Shown: positions 24,501 to 37,384 of the stretch, piece after piece | Layout: each line of letters begins with the position of its first letter | Numbering within the stretch: the stretch's first letter is position 1 | Assembly: GCA_933228895.1 (NCBI GenBank) | Contig: OW121853.1 | Coordinates: forward strand, 77,918,645-77,982,644 | DNA length: 64,000 bases | Direction: 5' to 3' | Origin: Platycnemis pennipes | Lineage: Eukaryota; Arthropoda; Insecta; Odonata; Platycnemididae | The notes under the pieces: generated by a model | What the model saw: only the letters and a program-made list of their open reading frames with translations | Databases searched by the model: none | Told to the model about the DNA's origin: nothing | Program-made: the position numbers and the translations under genes

Positions 24501-26420
24501 CGTATCCGGGGAGCAAGGTGAGGGGGGGAGGAGGGGGCTTAAACCCGCTATTTTTTCCAATAATTTTGTCGTTCTGATTTTAACTTGGCATTACAATCTG
24601 GAGTAAACTGCCTACAATTTAAGTGTTAAGTGTCTTGAAACGTGATCATTAGTTTGATGCTTGCGTGTGGTTAATAATTTTTCTTTTCAATCTGATATGC
24701 ATGTGTGCGTTGAACTTCTGTTCTGGGGCCGAAAAAATTAACTACTTCATAACAAGGTAAGCAGTGACCTTACCAGTGAGAAGAGGTAGGAATGGGCACT
24801 GTTAAAGTAAATACCTAGCCCTGAAAAAATTAAGGGAAGATATTTGAAACACGTCGGCACCGAACGGGCAAGGCTAATTTGTTTCAAGTTACGCTACACT
24901 AGACTTAGCCCCCCTCCCCCGAAGCAAATATGCTACGTGCCTGCCTGAAGTAAGTAATTAAAGATGGAAAAGAAATGTTTATGCATGCACATATGAAGAG
25001 GCCAGTCGATAGAATTGAGAGTAGAGAGTTAAATTCCACTAAGAATAGGATCAACACTGGCACCTCACTAGGAGTAGCATCAACAATGGCAACAACGACG
25101 AATTTTGTATTGTATTCCATGTAATCATGAGTTTTTCTTTGCATTATCCTCATTACGTTCACATATTTGATCAATGAACCTTTAATCTACAATAATAAAC
25201 AAAGACACTGCAGGAGCCGTCTGGAATACCTACTCAAGTAAGATATTTTTTAGGGGTACCCGTAAATAGAAAACGCAGAATTTTTTTAGAATCATCCAAC
25301 CAACATGGTAGGTTTTGCAGTACAATACCCGCTCGATCTACCTCACTTAGCCTTGTAGCCATCTATATCACCAAGCAATAAATGGAACACAAGTATTTTT
25401 AAATGACAAAGTGCAGTACTTTGATTTGAAATACACACATATAGTTCCCTTCCATCTGTAAAGAAGCCAGCTTGTGCACTCCTGTGTACTAAGGCAATAT
25501 CAAGGTTTTATTCCCTCATTGCTAAGTTTAAGTGATACTTCTAATTGATTAACATAACGAATTCATATCTCCTACAGAGTCACTCTCCGCTGTCATCTCA
25601 AATATCAGCGCTGTTGTTCACAACCACGTAAAAATAACAGTTTTCAATATTTTCGCACCGCCTTTCCCGACGCTTTCGGCAAGGTCAATAGCGTCAACAG
25701 GTTATACGCAGAAACGCCTTTCGGAAATCTTCAACTTTAACATAAGGTATCATTTGATTCTATAGAGCCAAACCACATGAAACGTTCAAAACAATATGAT
25801 TAATGTCACACCATTTTCTTGAACAGGAAATGACCGCCATTTCTTTCAGAATCGCAAGTTTACACCCACTACTACATTCGTTCGCGTATAAACACGTCAT
25901 ACCTCTCCCACTCCTGCTAAAACCCTGCCAAGACCTTCGAGAGGACGTCGATACATACTTACGCTGAAGAGGGAGGACGGAGAAAAAAAAGAGAAAGATA
26001 TGTGACGAGCGGGAGGAACTCTCTCCCCGGGAAGCAATCCCGCTAAGTGGCAGGCGCTTCCAACCTTCAATCCGACACCACGAGACTCGGTGGGAGGAGG
26101 AGATTGCGGGGGCGGAGTGGGGAAAGTGGGTGGAGTCAAAGAACGGAAACGCAGCGGGAGGACAAAAATGAGGACGGGGAATTCCCCCTCGGTGCAGCCG
26201 GATGGGTATCGTGAGGAAAGTTACGGTACAATTAACGCTAATATTACGGCACAACATTTTTTTTCTGGGCACGGTGGGTATTTATAATCACTACCGTTGG
26301 GTATTTCACCGATATTGGTAGGTCTGCTGAAAGCCTGCCTGACTGAGTCTCACACCTCACTTCCTTCAGCCTACACACTTCAGCGTCACATTCTTCACAC
26401 ACGTCGTGGGGTCAAAAAAT
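24501..26420. other. Gene-less stretch
   Basis: No gene is recognised. The 170-codon minus frame at 25760-26272 overlaps a 80-codon minus frame and a purine-rich block (26090-26200), and shows no domain, signal peptide or membrane pattern that I trust. The remaining DNA is AT-rich with no visible repeat. Confidence 0.4.
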
Positions 26421-26424
26421 AAAT

Positions 26425-26578
26425 GCACAAAATAGACAATATCAGATGTTCCACAGAGAAAGAAATCATCCGCCTTGACCGGAACTCGAACCCGGACCCC
26501 CTGATTTCCGGCCAGATTGTGAGATTTCAGTGGGTAACGTCGTTAAAGTTTTCGCGGTTAGTTCGCCAACCTTGAAGT
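26425..26578 (-). mobile_element. tRNA-derived SINE
   Basis: On the minus strand a B-box (gggttcgagttcc) lies at about 26482-26494. Upstream of it on that strand is a tRNA-like region (gcgaactaaccgcgaaaac, ttaacgacgttaccc). The tail side reads caaggcggatgatttctttc and tctgtggaaca. Related pieces occur at 2.8 and 17.5 kb. The poor A-box suggests an inactive copy. Confidence 0.6.
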
Positions 26579-26624
26579 TGCTTAAAATACAAACAAAAGA
26601 GCTGTATAGTAATTATAATAATAA

Positions 26625-27070
26625 ATAATAATAAACGTTGAAAAATCAAACAGAAAGACGAAATGTGGTGCTCCAGGAGAATAAAGAAGATGAAATGGAT
26701 CGGCAGAATGACTTACGAAGAAGTTCTAAGAAGAGTGGAGCAAATGAGAAGTCTGCTAAAACTTTAAATAGAAGACGGGACAACCTAATAAAAATAATGA
26801 TAGCAATAATAACCAGGCATATCTTGAGACAATATGGTCTGCGGAAGACAATCATCGAGAGAAAAGTGAATAGGAGGAATGGCAAGAGAAAGCCTAGAGT
26901 GAGATATTTGGAACCAGTCATGAAGGATGTAAAAGGGAAAAATTACGTCATTACGAAGAGGTTAGCTGATAAGAGAAATGCGTCAGAAGTAGAGAGCTGC
27001 GACAAAAGAGTCTTAGGATTGAGGAATATGATGATATGTGTTCATGATCAGTGTCCTACCGGTTAAGGTT
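26625..27070 (+). pseudogene. LINE family L1 C-terminal relic
   Basis: Frames on the plus strand give, in order, a decayed ETWCWRRM zone (the DNA still reads aaatgtggtgctccaggaga), MKWIGRMTYEEVLRRVEQM, TLNRRRDNLI, HILRQYGLRKTIIERKVNRR, GKRKPRVRYLEPVMKDVK and GKNYVITKRLADKRNA, then a broken tail and ggaatatgatgatatg. Several frameshifts are needed to connect these words. This is the same segment as in the minus-strand copy at 9.2 kb, with the same relative order, so both derive from one LINE family. The reverse-transcriptase catalytic part is absent. Confidence 0.75.
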
Positions 27071-29590
27071 GATTTAGATGGACATTAAATACTTTTATCG
27101 TGCACCCTGTCTTTCACATGATGTTCCTTTTTAGTTCCCCATGCTTCCTACCTCTCATTATTTCATCCAAGCTGCCCATTCTTCCTCTCTCTCCTTCTCT
27201 TCCCCAATATTCTACGCTCACCGATCTCCATTCTTTTCCCTCGTTCTTTTAACGATCCCCCCACTTCTAAATTCTTCAGTGTCAAGGAGTGTAACTTCAC
27301 GAGAAACAATGAAATTAAAAACAATAGAATTTACTTAGATATTTTGACTACTCCATCTATGATTTCGACAATGCCTTAATACTTTACATTTTACCTTCCA
27401 AATACATACTACTGCAAAAAGCTATGCCAATGCTATAAAACTTTCTGCTAGTATCATATCCATTCGTTATTTTGCTACAGCTGACAGTTGCAACTAAGAG
27501 CTATTACGCCATTACGTAATCTACTGGGTCCAACGCGTCCCCTAAAACGTTTGACGATGGTAAATAATATAATCACTTTCCTGAAATCTTTCTGCATTCA
27601 ACCTTGTGCTCTCCAAGATCTTAGAGCCCGGGGCTATCGTTCTATCCAGTAGTTCCTTGTGCAGCTAATATTCCACTTCCTAAATTGACGTTTCTCCAAT
27701 CCAATACCCTCTACGACACTCCCTTTAGTCTAAGATATCGCTCCTTTCACTTTTGCTTCCTTCCTTAAGATGTTTCTTTGGCATAGGAAACTACTATCAG
27801 TATAAATTGGATCTCCCGTGTTGAAACCACGATGTTATTCGATATATTAAGAGCCTTTTTCAGTTCAATTTTTCCCCTCGCTGAAAGTCAGGAAATTGGA
27901 ATGGAAATATCAGATGCATATTCTATGCATCAAATTTTCCGCGGGTTTCTCTTTCCAATCCAGAGCTTTTGTTTTCTTGTCCAGTGCCTCCCGTTAACCC
28001 CTTTTCATTTTATTATTTCTTTTATTTCACAATCATAACATTACAATTTTTTAACACCACTGGCTATTACAGTTGAAAGGGAATATTTAACACCCCAGAG
28101 TTAAGGTAAAAAGTATCCGGTATCGGTATAGCACACAGCAAATCACACACACGCGTTTCAACGGATATTCATCGTTAATCATGACAAAATTTGAGCGAAC
28201 GTCGTATATTTTGCCGGCTAATCCGCCAGAAGGGTACGCACCGTAATAGTGACCAAAAGATCGAGTGTTCCAATAGCACAATGGCAATGATTGCCACGGT
28301 ACCTTATGGCTTGAGTTCAGCATTAGATTGTTGTTTTTTTAATTCAAATTACAACTCTATCTCTCAGAAGTCGGAGAACCACAGACACAATCTTCTAACA
28401 CTTTTAATTAGACAAGACAAAAGTCTGCTAGCACACAGTTTTAATTAGACAATTAAAATAAAAACAAATCAATTACCTATCTTAGAGTCTTAATACATGT
28501 GGAATCTTACAAAGTAGATTTTTTACTTTAATCATTTTGCAGTCTCACAAAGTCAATCCGTCTACGACTACCCACATTAATTAGATAAGCTGTACCAGGA
28601 GAGCCATATTTTGATTTATATCATAGCCACAAGCACATATGTGCCCCTCGTTTGCTCCTTCGCATTAATGTTAAGTTGATTTTCAACGGAAGAACTAGTT
28701 TATGGCAATGAGCGATTTGATACAAAAAGCGTGTTTTCCCTCCCTTCGACGACGCGGTACATACAAGCTGACACTGCATGAGGTTCCCACTCGAGACCGA
28801 AGCCAAAGGATTTAACGCCCCGAAACCAAAACCTCTCCAACCGAAAAGCTTTTTTTTCACCCCCAAATGGTTCAGGAGAGAGGGAGGGGTGAGAAAAATG
28901 TAACCGTGGGAAGGAGAGACACGTGGAGGGTGGGAGATGGATACACCGCCCTCCTCCCCACCAAAATCGAACTCTTCCCACGCCATTGCACCACCCATGC
29001 GTGGTGCACACTCAATGCACGACGCAGACGAATGCGATCGCTTGGTGGCGCGGAAAATATATTTGGGGGGTGTGTGAGGGAGTGTGGAGGCGGAGGGCGA
29101 ACGTCCAAAGCTTTTTCGACTTTTGCGGCGGGATTAGCGTGCGGTGCAAGGGGGCGAATATAGCGGTCTCCCCCCTCTCAGATTAACGCAGCGCGAAGAG
29201 ATGAAGGCGAGGGTGCGGTTCGATTGGAAACAGTGCACTGCTTTAAGGGCACTCATTCCATTACACATGAATAGCAACGGTGGAAATGAACGGTGTTCCA
29301 CCAATAATGGTAGGCATAAGTAGCAGTGGTCTTGGGTATTTTCCTTGCTAAGGTTACTCTCCGAAAAAATCAAATAAAAGTATTTAAGCGATTCTGACAT
29401 GAGCAGTTTATCGTTAACGTTATGAGGGTAAGGTGATGAGAAAGAGAGATAGAAGAAGACCAATGGTGAAACTTTTAAACAGGTAGTAGCTGGTACTTAT
29501 TCGGGGCAGGCGGCCGACAGCTGAGGTCATTTGCCCCTGAGAAGATAGGTGGGTGAGAAGATAACTGGCTAAAGGTAGGAATTTGTGAGG
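27071..29590. other. Gene-less stretch
   Basis: No host gene is recognised. 28860-29210 is GC-rich, with many overlapping chance frames on both strands and a 7-bp stem (gcaccac/gtggtgc) at 28988-29007. 27130-27280 is pyrimidine-rich. 29490-29545 (gtagtagctggtacttattc, then ggggcaggcggccgac) may be the outer part of a SINE. Confidence 0.4.
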
Positions 29591-29599
29591 AAAGAAGAA

Positions 29600-29832
29600 C
29601 GGGTGGAGAGAAACCCGGCGTCGGCATCAGCCTGCCCTTCACGGAATGCACCAAGGGGGCCACGGCTCAACGTCCCATCCGACGGACGGAGTACTGGACT
29701 AGAAGTGCTCTCCACAAAGCATTGAAGGAGGGACCGGTATACCAATGAAAAACCGCTATTGCCGGGATTCGTACCCAAACCCTCGGGATGGGAGGCCAGT
29801 TCTCTAGGCACCACACCAACCCGATCTCCGGC
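29600..29832 (-). mobile_element. tRNA-derived SINE, family S2, copy A (best)
   Basis: On the minus strand the element starts with a tRNA-like head (29832 down to 29761). GCCGG at its start can pair with CCGGC at its end. The A-box region is ggtgtggtgcctagag and the B-box is gggtacgaatccc. The body contains cattggtataccggtccctc, ctccgtccgtcgg, atgggacgttgagccgtggc and gccgacgccgggtttctc. Three further copies at 34.8, 39.8 and 44.0 kb share the body, all in the same orientation. There is no protein product; such elements are transcribed by RNA polymerase III when active. Confidence 0.8.
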
Positions 29833-29839
29833 AATGATT

Positions 29840-32800
29840 ACAATGATATTTCTGTAATTTAGGACGCTTTGAAGTTGAAAAGGCTGTCTATATTCATCTG
29901 CTTCATTACTTTTAATTCTAATTACAGATTCATTAAAAAATAGTTTCACCGTCTGCGTGTACCTATGTTAAATATACCAAGAAAACACTTCAACAGGGCA
30001 AGGGAATTGAAGGACTGGGAAGATTGCGAAGACCACATGCAAAAACAACTCCATCCGTCCCAGTATCGCGAGTTGCTAGTCCGTACTTACCAACATGGCC
30101 GCTAGATTCTCAAATCAGCTGCGATGCCACGTCCGGTACATGCTACCTTCCTTGGTCTAAGTGATGAAAATACATGCTATTGAACATAAAACCCCTACCT
30201 CTCTTTGCCACTAGGTGAGGTATCGCGATTTTTAACAAGCCCCTTCCCCCCTCTTCATCACCTCCCGGATTAATAAACAACCACTAATCTTCACAATAAC
30301 GGGATGCAGGCAAAGTGCTTCCTTATATGCACCCAACTAGAGGGGAAGGGTGGAAGAGAAAAGTTATGGTAAGCTCTCCACTTCCCCCATCTTTTTCAAT
30401 GCAATGTAACGCCCGCAGTTTTATCCTTTGCCTTCGCCCAGACCTCACTTATTCTATCACTCCCCTGCCCCCTCCCCTCCAATTCTTTGTACATAGATAA
30501 GAAGGCACTTGGACAACACATGGAGGTCGGGTTGACGCAGTGGTTAAAGTATTGGCTTCTCAAAAATACTAACCATTGGTCTCAACTACCTCTAGCCTGC
30601 ACAATAAAGCATTATCATCAATTTTAATATTATTAATTATAAATATTACCGGCCAACGCAAGGTAATAACTCAACCCTAAATTTTCAGATGCACGGAAAG
30701 GCAGACTCTAACAATCGTTTAAAGCAAGTAGTGTAATGGTAATTAATATTAAATTCCTAAAATAGTATTCTTAGATGAAAATTAGCATTTAAATCTCCAA
30801 AAGCGTTTCCCGGCATCGGGGTGAAAACAAATTTTAAATTTTCATTACCAATTAGTGTATAAACAAATGACGTTTTCCAACAATTTTTCTCACCATATAA
30901 AAACAACTTTTCCTATATATGGTATCACACGTCTATTTTATTGTTCCATCAAAAGGTAGGTTAGTCAGTCCATGCACAATGGTGGAGAGAATATTTCTTA
31001 AGGTACTGGAAATGCTGGTACCTGGGCTTTTTGTACTTCTGCGTAGATGTTGAAAATATTCACAATTAAAGCGGTCATAAAAAACTAAAGGATTAAATTG
31101 GAGGTTTCAGGCGTTGGAATGGAATTTGCTTTCGTGCGTGAGATAAATATTTGTGGAAATAACAAGTTTAATCTATCATTCATCATGAACAAAGGGATTA
31201 TTATAAATATATACAGGGTTGGTTATAGCCCATACTCAATCACAATAATTACATATAATAAATAAATATGCTAGACTAACTTCAAGATTTGATTGATTTC
31301 ACGGCGTTGAGCACTCAAGAATGAATCCATATAAACACCAATCCGAAGGAACGAATGAGTGATGGAAAACCCTAAGACCAATTCAAAAATCACGAGTGCC
31401 GTGAAGTACAGCAGTTACGCACTCCCGTCAGGGAAAGCCCCTAACTTCCGAAGCCTCGAAAGTTATCGCTTGCCGACGCCCAACTTTCAGAGGCTCGTCC
31501 GCGTGAATGAAAATAGTGGATCCCGCAGTGACACTAATTGATCCTGAGAGGAGGAACTGGGATCGAGGACGGCGCTAAGTGGATGGCGAGGAACTGCCAT
31601 GGAAATTGGGCTGTCAAGAGGAGAGCGGGTGACGGGAAAATTAGTCATCGCAGATAAGATCTTCGCCGAATGCGAGTGTCATAACGAAAATCCAAAGGTA
31701 ATTCCACACTTGAGGGATATTACTTGATTTCCGGATGTCTGGAATGACAGGATTCTGACGCTCCGAGAAAAGCCGCGGGAATTAAACTTCGGCAAGAGAT
31801 GGATAAAGACGCTAAGAGAACAAGGTTACGAGGATTGTCCTACAGATTGTACTACTTACGCAGAGTTTTTTTATGATGAACAACAAAATATTTCAATGAT
31901 TACGATGACAAGAGGAGCATTTCAATTTATGCAATGGAATTATTAGTGTGTTGGAAAAGTACGTAGAGTCAAGGGAAAACTATTACCAAAATATTACCAC
32001 GATAGGATGATAATATCGCTTACTACTTCCAATCATCTCTTACAGAACAGCAGGTAAATCGAGAAATCTCCACTTTAATTTTACTCCTCGTAGCAGGCTC
32101 ACCAGTTTCCTCCATCAGCCACTGGCCTCCGAAACATATTTAAGAAATAATTCTTGACGTAGTGAGAATATAGGTATTTAGTGAAATCGACGAATACAGT
32201 TATTTTAGACTCACTGAACAGGTAAAACTTCGTAATATCAAAATGCTTTCGGCTTAAAATAGTGAAAATTCTCCAATGGGAACTTTAAAAATAGTATTGC
32301 TTCATTAGCCTGATATCAAAACAAGAATGTTTAAACAGACTTCCGAGCATCAAATCTCAATTTTACCCGTACAATAATGAATTTTAAAGGAAATATACAG
32401 GTAATAGGTATCCGAAAATTTTCAGGACGAATTTAGGACGTTTTCCGGAAAAGCAACTATAAGATATTATTTATGAGAGGCTTTTAAATTAGCGTTGAAC
32501 CAGCCTACACCTAACGCCAATCTCTACGCTATGTTAGTTAACTAACCCCCAATTTTAAGATGTAAAAATAAAAAGAAACAGCATTTCCCCACCTCCCCGG
32601 GGTCCCTCGTTGTTGGCATTCTAATACGTTGCATGAAGGTAATTTTTCTAACACATATCTACCCAGAGGAATGGTCTGTCCTTAATAATTCTCATGCATA
32701 CATGTCTAAAATAAATTACCTACTTAAATTCTCCCGAAAGATACAAATGACAGATCCTTTTACAGAGTCCAAAGGGATGTAATTAGGACCAAGAATAATT

Positions 32801-34265
32801 CTTTTTACCGTCCATTGATGAGGACGGAACCTAATCCATCATTTACGAACGTAATTGTCTCATGCTCCATATTCCTCCCGGGCATTTAAACGCCGCTGAA
32901 GAGGGATTGAGAGGGAGGGAGCCTAATAAAAATTTCAGCTTCCTCGCCGAATTTCCACGCTGGGAAGTTGACGTCCGTAAGCGATGGGCTCAAAATTTAC
33001 ACCGCGCCGAAACGCACATTTTAATCGGATACTCTGGAGAACTTAAGGACGTTTCCGTCAAAATAGGTCCTACTGTTGTACGAAAAAAATTACTACTTGA
33101 CAAAGCCGCGAACAATTTTTCGGACGTGAAAATAAAAGACTAATTCCTCGCTGCGAAAATCAAATAAACAGGAGAGTGGTGACAAGAAAAAGTACATCAT
33201 TTCCCATGCATTATCTCTCTCACTCATTGTTCTAAGCAGAAGGCGCCAATTCGCCTTCCATTTAGCGTCCAAGGCTGAGAGAATACATATTCAACTTTTG
33301 ACAAGTGGATCGCAAAACGGCGAGCGTAAGTAATCAGGCGAATTTCAACCGGCCTCCCTTGAACGGAAGCTACTTCAGCGCTCTCCTTTTTTTCCTCCAA
33401 TACCCGATCCTTCACCCAAAATTCACCTCTTCCCACGAAGCGAGAAAAGACAAATGACTTGATGGCCCATGATCATATGCCTAAAAGTAAGAGGAAAACA
33501 ATACGCAAGCGGGGAAGGCGAACGATATTTGTTTTCCAAGCATTTTGCAACGATTTTCACGGTATTTCTCAGGATTTTTCTGACTTGGAAAGAGCGTTCT
33601 CGTCGATCGAATCAACAGAAGATGCGGTACCCCTTCTTGCTGAGAGACCCGCGCCCCAACTCCTTCCCACCGGCCCACTGTTTTCCCGCGCGCGGGAGCA
33701 CAAACAAACAAACGAAGTGCAGCGGCAACAAGCGCGCGAGAGGTCTGCCGGCGGCGGCGTAACGAACAACAAGACGTGAGAACCGCGGACAATGCGCTGC
33801 AAAGAGAAACCGACTCCACTCTCTCTCACGAACTCCCCACCCCTGTATAGATGCCTGGGCACACCTCTAAACATACGAGTCGAGTGAAGATAGGAAGGTC
33901 TGCTCACTTAAGTGCTTCCTCCGTGAGCGTCGAGGTGTCGAACACGCCCCTTCCAGCGAGGAGGAGAGCAATTACGATACGAAAACGTTCCTCGCACATG
34001 CTCGCACCCTTGAGGTCCCTTGCCACAAAACCCCTCACCCACTATCCCGGCATTTCCCATAAACAAACCCAAGATATATACATGTGCATAGTTCGAGACC
34101 ATTACATTTACCGTTACATTTAAGACCGACTTTATAGTTTTAAAAAATCGGATGCCGAATGGAGAAGCAATACTTTCTAGGTACCGTTAAGTCAAGCACT
34201 GAGGTGTTTTCAGACTTCTTCTCGAGGGGATCGAGTGAGTAAAATTGATAGGAGTATGGACTTCT
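29840..34265. other. Gene-less stretch
   Basis: No supportable gene. A possible tRNA-like A-box (ttgacgcagtggttaaagta) sits at 30533 without a good B-box. 32820-33170 and 33440-33800 are less AT-biased and lack visible repeats; the second is CpG-rich (ccgcgcgcggg at 33686) and could be a promoter or 5' UTR, with no direct proof. The remainder is AT-rich. Confidence 0.35.
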
Positions 34266-34270
34266 CAAAT

Positions 34271-34580
34271 GGGGGCTGTGTTTGAAACCGTCGGGATTAC
34301 CTCGAATAGGCAACCAAGGAGTCACGTGGTATAAACATGAATGGTTCGAAAAAATGGTGAGTTAAAATCGCTGATTACAACCTCATTCATTGTTTAAACT
34401 TGTGTTTCATCTCATTTAGGGGCTTAATAGTCGAGACATGAGAAAAACTCAAGTGAAAACAATTAATTTATTGTAACGAGCGATTCAGGAACAGTGCATT
34501 TGCAAACAATTCGTTTTTACATCACGTGACTCCTTGGTTACCTCTTCGATATATTTCCGGCAGTTTCAAACACAACCCCC
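34271..34580. repeat. Inverted repeat with ~60-bp arms, 190-bp middle
   Basis: The left arm (34271-34330) runs gggggctgtgtttgaaacc to ccaaggagtcacgtggt. The right arm (34521-34580) runs atcacgtgactccttgg to gtttcaaacacaaccccc. They match as reverse complements with a handful of differences. This is the layout of a MITE or of two inverted copies of one repeat. No duplication of target bases is evident at the ends. Confidence 0.75.
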
Positions 34581-34834
34581 TGGGCTCAATTCGTGCTGAT
34601 TATTTCGACTCCAAGGGCATGGTTGTATGTGCTGCGGAATAGACTTTCAACCACTGGTAATCGATTAGTAGCCCTTCAGATTTGAAGCAGCAAACTTGAA
34701 CGCCGCTTTTGCTGGAAAGGAAAGTAGCAGGAGAAAATTCAGAAGACCTCCAGTAAAGTATTCGGTCATTGAAGCCACTTAAGGCAATAGGGCTACTCTC
34801 TACAGATACTGCTCTACTAGATCTGGTAGAGTAG

Positions 34835-35018
34835 AATCCTATTCATGGAAGACGCCAAGGGGTCCACGGTCTATCGTCCCATCTGACAGATGGAGTACTG
34901 AACTTCAAGTTCTCTTCATACAACACGCAAGTGAGGACCATTATGCCAATAAAAAGTCTTATTGTTAGATGCAAAATCGTGCCCTCGAGGAGGGAAGCCA
35001 GTACCGCTGCCACCACTT
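34835..35018 (-). mobile_element. SINE family S2, copy B
   Basis: The words ccaaggggtccacggtctat, cgtcccatctgacagatgga, gtactgaac, ggaccattatgccaataaaa and gccctcgaggagggaagcca follow the order of copy A (29.6-29.8 kb). The tRNA-like head is present but its outermost part is lost or replaced. A 20-bp near-palindrome (34812-34831) lies just outside the other end. Confidence 0.65.
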
Positions 35019-35019
35019 C

Positions 35020-37000
35020 AGCACTTTACTTTATTTGTGATTCAGGAAAACTTCGTTCTTCTTCAAGTGTAGGAATCGACATGAGCCCAGTAAAATCTGC
35101 AATATTCTGCATTACACTTACTCACATTTGAATCAGCTCAAATGGCAATAGATAACTACAACCTTCGAAAACGAAACAGTCCTTGAAACTTAATAGGATA
35201 TTGTTTGGCGTTCACAGGCTGAAAAAAAGTTTGAAAGACTGAAATATCGAACTTAAACTTTAATATTAGCCACCTAGATCGGAATTCTTCACACCAAACG
35301 CATTCCAGTGAGACGAAAACCATACGGCTGGAGGACTTCCTTGATGTGATCACCATTTCCGTTAAGAAAGGCGGACTTATACACAGAAAAGAGAAGGTTG
35401 GATTGCGAAATGACCCTGATCCGTAGGAGTAGCATAGAACGACTGAAAGGAGCAATAATCGAAAAAAGTACCTACTCCGACGACGAACCATTAGGGGGAT
35501 TGGAGGAGCAGGAAATGGGACCTAGTACGCAGCCCTGAGGAACCCATCGAATTCCGGGAGACGGGAGCGTGTGGGAAACACTCCACGCGTTCCCGCACCA
35601 TTTCTTTCACAACATGAAGGGGATGGAGTGAAGAGAGAGAGAGAAAGGGAGAGGAGTAATAGAAGATGAGAGGGAATATGTGTGCAAGAGATGGAGAGTG
35701 TCGGGTAGAGTCGGGGACAGAAGTGGAGACGAGCCTCGGCGCCGTTGAGAGAGAGAGGGAGAGGATGTGATGCGGATAAAGGATTTCGGCAGGCGAGGGA
35801 ATTAGTCGGGAAAGGGAGAGACTAGGGGTGTGTGGAGACGGAGAGGGTGCGGGTATTTTTTTTCCAGGGGTGAGAGGGGAAGGGAACGAGGGTTTGGGAG
35901 ACCCGAGAGCTACGGAAGCGAGAGAAATGGGGTAGAAACGAGGTTAAATGGGAGTGGAGGAGAGTGACTGAGGGGAGGAAGAAAGGGGAGATGGGAAATC
36001 GATGGGGACGGAAGGTGAGGTGGAGGGAAGGGGGTTGTGTTACGGGAGGAGGTCGAGATGGTGGGAGAGAAACATGTGGATTTTCCCCTCTCCACCCGTC
36101 CCAGAGTAATGACGAAATTTTCGCCAGGGAGGAAAGAGCGTCTGATCCAGAAAATGAGAAATCCCGCGAGGAAGGGAGAGAGCGAGAAATGAGGCAGAGG
36201 GGAAGTAGGCAGACGGACAGGGCGTTACGCGCCATATCTCTCCAACACAACCATTATTCGTTTGCTTTCCTCAATGGAAAAATCCCCCAAATAAAGAAAC
36301 TTATTCGGCAAAAAAATCGAACTGCAGGATGCGTTAAGGTCAAGACTTGGCAACAGCAAAATATCAACTGCTACAAGCAAGTCATCACCTCATAAAAGAT
36401 TCCTCACGATCTATTTTGTAATCGAAGAGTAAACAGCCATATTATTAGTGACTGCTCCATCAATTTCACTGATAAATACTAATTAAATCAACGTAACGCG
36501 GTGACTTCACATACGATTAAGGGTTTTAATTCAAACGACCATGATCGCGAAGGGAATGTTGCGCTAGGAGATGCGAATTACACGTAACGAAACTGAAGGA
36601 CAGATTTTCTAAAGATGTTAAAAAAAGTATTTGATACACCAGCGTACTATGGCAGGTTAGATCATGAAGATACAATCAGAGAGAGAGAGAGATAGTAAGA
36701 TAGAGGTTCAAAAATTCATTTTTTCTGCTTGCAATTAAGATCAGTAATAGATTAAATAGAAGATTCCAGGGGGAAGTTGGGATTGGTATTGTAGATTTTT
36801 ATGTAGAAGAGTAGTATGCTGTAATTATTTTAACATAACTAAATCATGCACGCACTGGGATACATGAATTAATTGATATACTAAAATAATTTCCTACATA
36901 ATCAAAAGTTATTGTTTGACATGGTACAGACGATAAATTTAGTTACATGTGTTTTGTGAACTTATATCTAACGCTTCCTTAAAGTTGTAGCATTGTATTT
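35020..37000. other. Gene-less stretch dominated by a purine tract
   Basis: From about 35620 to 36220 the plus strand is mostly G and A (repeated gagaga, gggaga and aggaag), giving long low-complexity frames on both strands (for example 142 and 143 codons) that I regard as non-genic. 36660-36710 contains a short GA microsatellite (agagagagagagat). The rest is AT-rich with nothing recognised. Confidence 0.5.
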
Positions 37001-37004
37001 CTCA

Positions 37005-37160
37005 GTAATTTGTAGATAGAGCATTAACGGACAAGTGTATATACATGCCTGAGGGAAGTATATATAACTTTAATTCTATTTTGATTTAAAATGCATGTCT
37101 GGTGATAGTACACCCCCTGCCAAGCACCCTTGCATTGGCTTTCAGAGCGTCACGTAAGCG
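37005..37160 (+). mobile_element. tagatg-tailed SINE-like repeat, near full
   Basis: The start is gtagatagagcattaacgg plus acaagtgtatatacatgcct; the end is tagtacaccccctgccaagc, acccttgcattggctttcag and a decayed taagcgtagagg. This joins two pieces that occur separately elsewhere (the start at 5.9 and 45.4 kb, the end at 15.2, 40.3, 46.4, 53.5 and 61 kb), so this copy suggests the order and rough length (about 150 bp) of the family. I see no clear tRNA promoter. Confidence 0.6.
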
Positions 37161-37384
37161 TAGAGGAAATTTGGAGAGTGACATAACCTTCTGCTGGTTA
37201 GACATTAACCTTATTGCTATTGGTTCTCGAAGAGTCACGAGTTTATCTCCTTCCTATCACCCACTCCTAAGTGACGAAAACATTTGGAAGGGATAAAAAT
37301 ATACAGCCGTACACATTCTACACAATTTCAATTAATTTACACCGTAGTATATTAAAGATAGTATTATATAGATCTTTGGCCTGG

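Noticed and set aside
25760..26272. 170-codon minus frame as a gene
   Set aside because: No domain, overlapping frames in other phases, and part of it lies opposite a purine-rich block.
35822..36395. 142- and 143-codon frames on opposite strands
   Set aside because: Both arise from the same G/A-rich tract; their Ser/Pro/His or Arg/Gly/Glu composition is what such DNA gives in any frame.
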